From Paratractidigestivibacter sp963611755 (GTDB lineage Bacteria > Actinomycetota > Coriobacteriia > Coriobacteriales > Atopobiaceae): a stretch of DNA of 7,614 nucleotides. Location of the stretch: positions 1-7,614 of the forward strand of contig CAVDTK010000113.1 of assembly GCA_963611755.1 (NCBI GenBank), written 5' to 3'. Positions 6,127-7,614 of this stretch are shown here, piece after piece. Each line of letters begins with the position of its first letter. The stretch's first letter is position 1. The notes beneath the pieces are model-generated. The model saw only the letters and a program-made list of their open reading frames with translations, made no database searches and had not been told where the DNA came from. The position numbers were made by a program, and so were the translations under genes.

Positions 6127-6198
6127 CGCTGACGGGCCGAAAAACGACAATCCTGGGGTCAAAACACCCCATAATCAACGTTTCTCGGCCCGTCAGCG
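6127..6198. repeat. 72-bp palindromic element, copy 2 (terminator-like), after the peptidase gene
   Basis: The arms CGCTGACGGGCCG (6127-6139) and CGGCCCGTCAGCG (6186-6198) are perfectly complementary. Pairing continues through AAAAACG/CGTTTCT with one mismatch; a GGGG/CCCC tip (6155-6158, 6167-6170) closes on an A-rich loop. About eight unpaired positions per side interrupt the stem, identically in copy 3. It begins 31 nt after the peptidase stop codon and is followed by ATTTTT (6201-6206), consistent with a terminator. It is 70/72 identical to 7277-7348, in the same orientation. Confidence 0.85.
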
Positions 6199-6276
6199 CT
6201 ATTTTTGACTCGAGGCGCTGAGAAGTGCTTGCCCGGGGAAGAATGAGCCTACCGTTTGCGCAGATGGGAGGCCCAC

Positions 6277-7275
6277 TTGAAGAGGTACGTCGACGAGCAG
6301 GTCAGGATCACTTTTGAGGATTTCGAGGCTCGCGGATGGTGCCTCTATGCGTTCTCGGACACCGCGCGGGTGGAGCTAGAGACTCGTCTGGCCGCCGGCG
6401 AGCTCATCTCTCCGATGCCGCGGCTGTACGCGCGGCCGGAACACTGGGAGACGCTCAATCCGCTTGAGAAAGAGCTCGAGAAGATGCGCACTCTCTCGCG
6501 CTTTCACGGAGACTGGTGGTACACGGGCGTCTCGGCCGCCATTGCTTATGGGCTGTCGGTTTCTTACTCGGCGATCGGAAAGATCGAGGTCGCCAGTCCC
6601 CACGGTGCCAAGACGTACAACAAGGGCACCGTTATCTCGCGGCATATCGATATCGATGCTGAGGTGGGATCGATCGCTTCAGGCTTGCCGGTGCTGCCTA
6701 TCAATCGTGTTTTGCTTGACTGCGCGCGCGAGCTGCGCTTTAGGGACGCGGTGGCGATCGTCGACTCCGCGTTGCGCCTGGGCCTTACCACAAAAGACGA
6801 GCTGGTCGCCTATTTCGAGGCCAAGAAGGGATACCGGTATATTCGGCGCGCCCGCGAGGTCGCGGCGTTCGCGGACCCTCGGGCCGAGAGCGGGGGAGAG
6901 TCGATTGCCCGCGCCGCTATGTGGGAACTGGGTTTCTCGGTACCTGATCTGCAGGTGCAATTCATAGATCCGGTTGACCGCAGGCCGTATTTCGTCGACT
7001 TTTGTTGGCGCTTGCCCGACGGCCGCGTTATCGTGGGCGAGCTCGACGGCGGCGAGAAGTACGTGAACCCCGCGATGACCGGCGGCAGGTCCTCCGAAGA
7101 GGTGAGAAGGGCCGAGCGCCTTCGCGAGTCGAGGCTCACCGCGTGTTGCTCGGCGATCGTTCGCTTCTCTCCGCAGATGGTGGCCGACAACTACCGCTTC
7201 AACCGCCTGCTTCTCTCTTTTGGCATCCCCAAAGACCACGATCCCGTCATCTTCGCCCGGCAGAATGGCATCTAG
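6277..7275 (+). CDS. AbiEi-like antitoxin/regulator fused to a DUF559-like nuclease-fold domain
   Basis: The 332-residue protein has the layout of actinobacterial proteins with an AbiEi-like region (the antitoxin of type IV AbiE systems) and a DUF559/Vsr-like restriction-fold C-terminus. The AbiEi-like part runs to about residue 190: LISPMPRLYARPEHWETLNP, then WWYTGVSAAIAYGLSVSY, GKIEVASP, and GLPVLPINRVLLDCARELRF. Near 205-265 are possible PD-(D/E)xK residues: E of SGGES, D of YFVDFCW, ExD in GELDGGEK, and the following K. TTG at 6277 is preferred because GGGAGG (6266-6271) lies five bases upstream; TTG at 6256 is the longer alternative. No AbiEii toxin gene is adjacent, so it is an orphan. 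It uses AGG/AGA and ATA codons far more than its neighbours and is bracketed by nearly identical 72-bp repeats, which suggests acquisition. Nuclease activity is inference. Confidence 0.75.
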   Translation: MKRYVDEQVRITFEDFEARGWCLYAFSDTARVELETRLAAGELISPMPRLYARPEHWETLNPLEKELEKMRTLSRFHGDWWYTGVSAAIAYGLSVSYSAIGKIEVASPHGAKTYNKGTVISRHIDIDAEVGSIASGLPVLPINRVLLDCARELRFRDAVAIVDSALRLGLTTKDELVAYFEAKKGYRYIRRAREVAAFADPRAESGGESIARAAMWELGFSVPDLQVQFIDPVDRRPYFVDFCWRLPDGRVIVGELDGGEKYVNPAMTGGRSSEEVRRAERLRESRLTACCSAIVRFSPQMVADNYRFNRLLLSFGIPKDHDPVIFARQNGI

Positions 7276-7276
7276 A

Positions 7277-7348
7277 CGCTGACGGGCCGAAAAACGACAA
7301 TCCTGGGGCTAAAACACCCCATAATCAACGTTTCTCGGCCCGTCAGCG
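7277..7348. repeat. 72-bp palindromic element, copy 3 (terminator-like), after the AbiEi-like gene
   Basis: Identical to 6127-6198 except for two adjacent loop bases (CT at 7309-7310 instead of TC), in the same orientation, 1150 bp downstream. It begins one base after the AbiEi-like stop codon (7273-7275). It lies between convergent genes and its stem is nearly symmetrical, so it may act as a bidirectional terminator. Confidence 0.85.
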
Positions 7349-7366
7349 TTTCTCGGGTGATGAGAA

Positions 7367-7398
7367 GACCCCTCGGTTCCAGTTGGAGCCGAGGGGTC
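7367..7398 (-). terminator. Terminator hairpin of gpmA
   Basis: A 14-bp stem (7367-7380 with 7385-7398; core GACCCCTCGG/CCGAGGGGTC, with one T-G wobble at its inner part) closes on the tetraloop AGTT. It lies 37 nt past the gpmA stop codon on the minus strand. The following minus-strand sequence, TTCTCATC, is only weakly T-rich, so termination may rely mainly on the strong stem. Confidence 0.7.
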
Positions 7399-7435
7399 CG
7401 TTGTTGCTATCGCGCCGGATGTGGCGAGAAGCCCT

Positions 7436-7614
7436 TTACTTCTTGGCCTTGCCCTGGTTGGCCACGGCGTCGATCTTGGCGGCGATGGTCTCGGGGTCGC
7501 CGATGTACTGCTTGTCGACGACGTTGAAGTCCTTGTCGAAGGTGTAGACCAGGGGCACACCGGTGGGGATGTTGACCTCGAGGATCTCCTCGGGGGTCAG
7601 CTTCTCGAACTTCA
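7436..7614 (-). CDS. gpmA: 2,3-bisphosphoglycerate-dependent phosphoglycerate mutase, C-terminal 58 residues (partial)
   Basis: Interconverts 3- and 2-phosphoglycerate in glycolysis and gluconeogenesis, in the cytoplasm. Only the C-terminus is in the window; the 5' part lies beyond 7614. The visible peptide contains EVNIPTGVPLVYTFDKDFNV, then QYIGDPETIAAKIDAVANQG and the ending KAKK. This is the characteristic end of cofactor-dependent GpmA (E. coli GpmA has LNIPTGVPLVYEFDENF and ends AAAVANQGKAK). The catalytic histidines are outside the window. The gene converges on the AbiEi-like gene, separated by the 72-bp element and its own hairpin. Confidence 0.95.
   Translation of the reverse strand, partial: KFEKLTPEEILEVNIPTGVPLVYTFDKDFNVVDKQYIGDPETIAAKIDAVANQGKAKK

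Noticed and set aside
7309..7560. 83-codon minus-strand frame near the right edge
   Set aside because: It overlaps the true gpmA frame and runs through the gpmA terminator; the Ser/Thr/Pro/Arg-rich translation is a shadow frame.
1..7614. CRISPR arrays, tRNA genes, integrase or transposase genes
   Set aside because: No regularly spaced direct repeats, no tRNA-like arms with a T-loop consensus, and no recombinase motifs were found in any frame.

Overview
The window is GC-rich bacterial chromosome, most likely from the Coriobacteriia (the Olsenella/Collinsella/Atopobium group of host-associated anaerobic Actinobacteria). This is an inference from gene content: a short-chain clostridial-type flavodoxin beside a DUF3793 protein, a secreted wall-anchored papain-like peptidase with a lectin-like domain, an AbiEi/DUF559-like protein, and high GC. 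No rRNA, tRNA, CRISPR array or transposase is visible.

Layout. 80-370 (+) encodes a two-helix membrane protein, closed by a strong hairpin (388-423). 500-949 (+) encodes a MarR-family regulator, convergent with nfo (971-1804, -), endonuclease IV. A 520-nt gene-free region (1805-2324) separates nfo from a divergent two-gene unit, DUF3793 (2325-2996) and flavodoxin (3066-3494). This region holds three related 20-bp palindromes (A 2110-2129, B 2256-2275, C 2287-2306; shared core AGTTnnCCnnGGnnwACT). B fills the spacer of a plausible promoter. They look like operators for an unidentified repressor, possibly metal-responsive given the iron-sparing role of flavodoxin. An orphan terminator-like hairpin (1912-1943) also lies here.

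3694-6096 (+) encodes a secreted C1-type cysteine peptidase: signal peptide, catalytic domain, lectin-like domain, FIVAR-like helical segment, and a cell-wall sorting signal with the variant motif TPSTG. 6277-7275 (+) encodes an orphan AbiEi-like/DUF559-like protein whose codon use differs from its neighbours. The window ends in the 3' part of gpmA on the minus strand (7436-7614).

Three members of a long palindromic element follow flavodoxin (3520-3593), the peptidase (6127-6198) and the AbiEi-like gene (7277-7348). The last two are 72 bp, differ at only two loop bases, and bracket the AbiEi-like gene as direct repeats. The octamer TTCTCGCC/GGCGAGAA is strongly over-represented: 14 copies counted by eye, in all codon phases, on both strands and in intergenic DNA.

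The best candidates for something undescribed are the operator cluster over the DUF3793-flavodoxin unit, the palindromic element family bracketing the AbiEi-like gene, and the TTCTCGCC signal.
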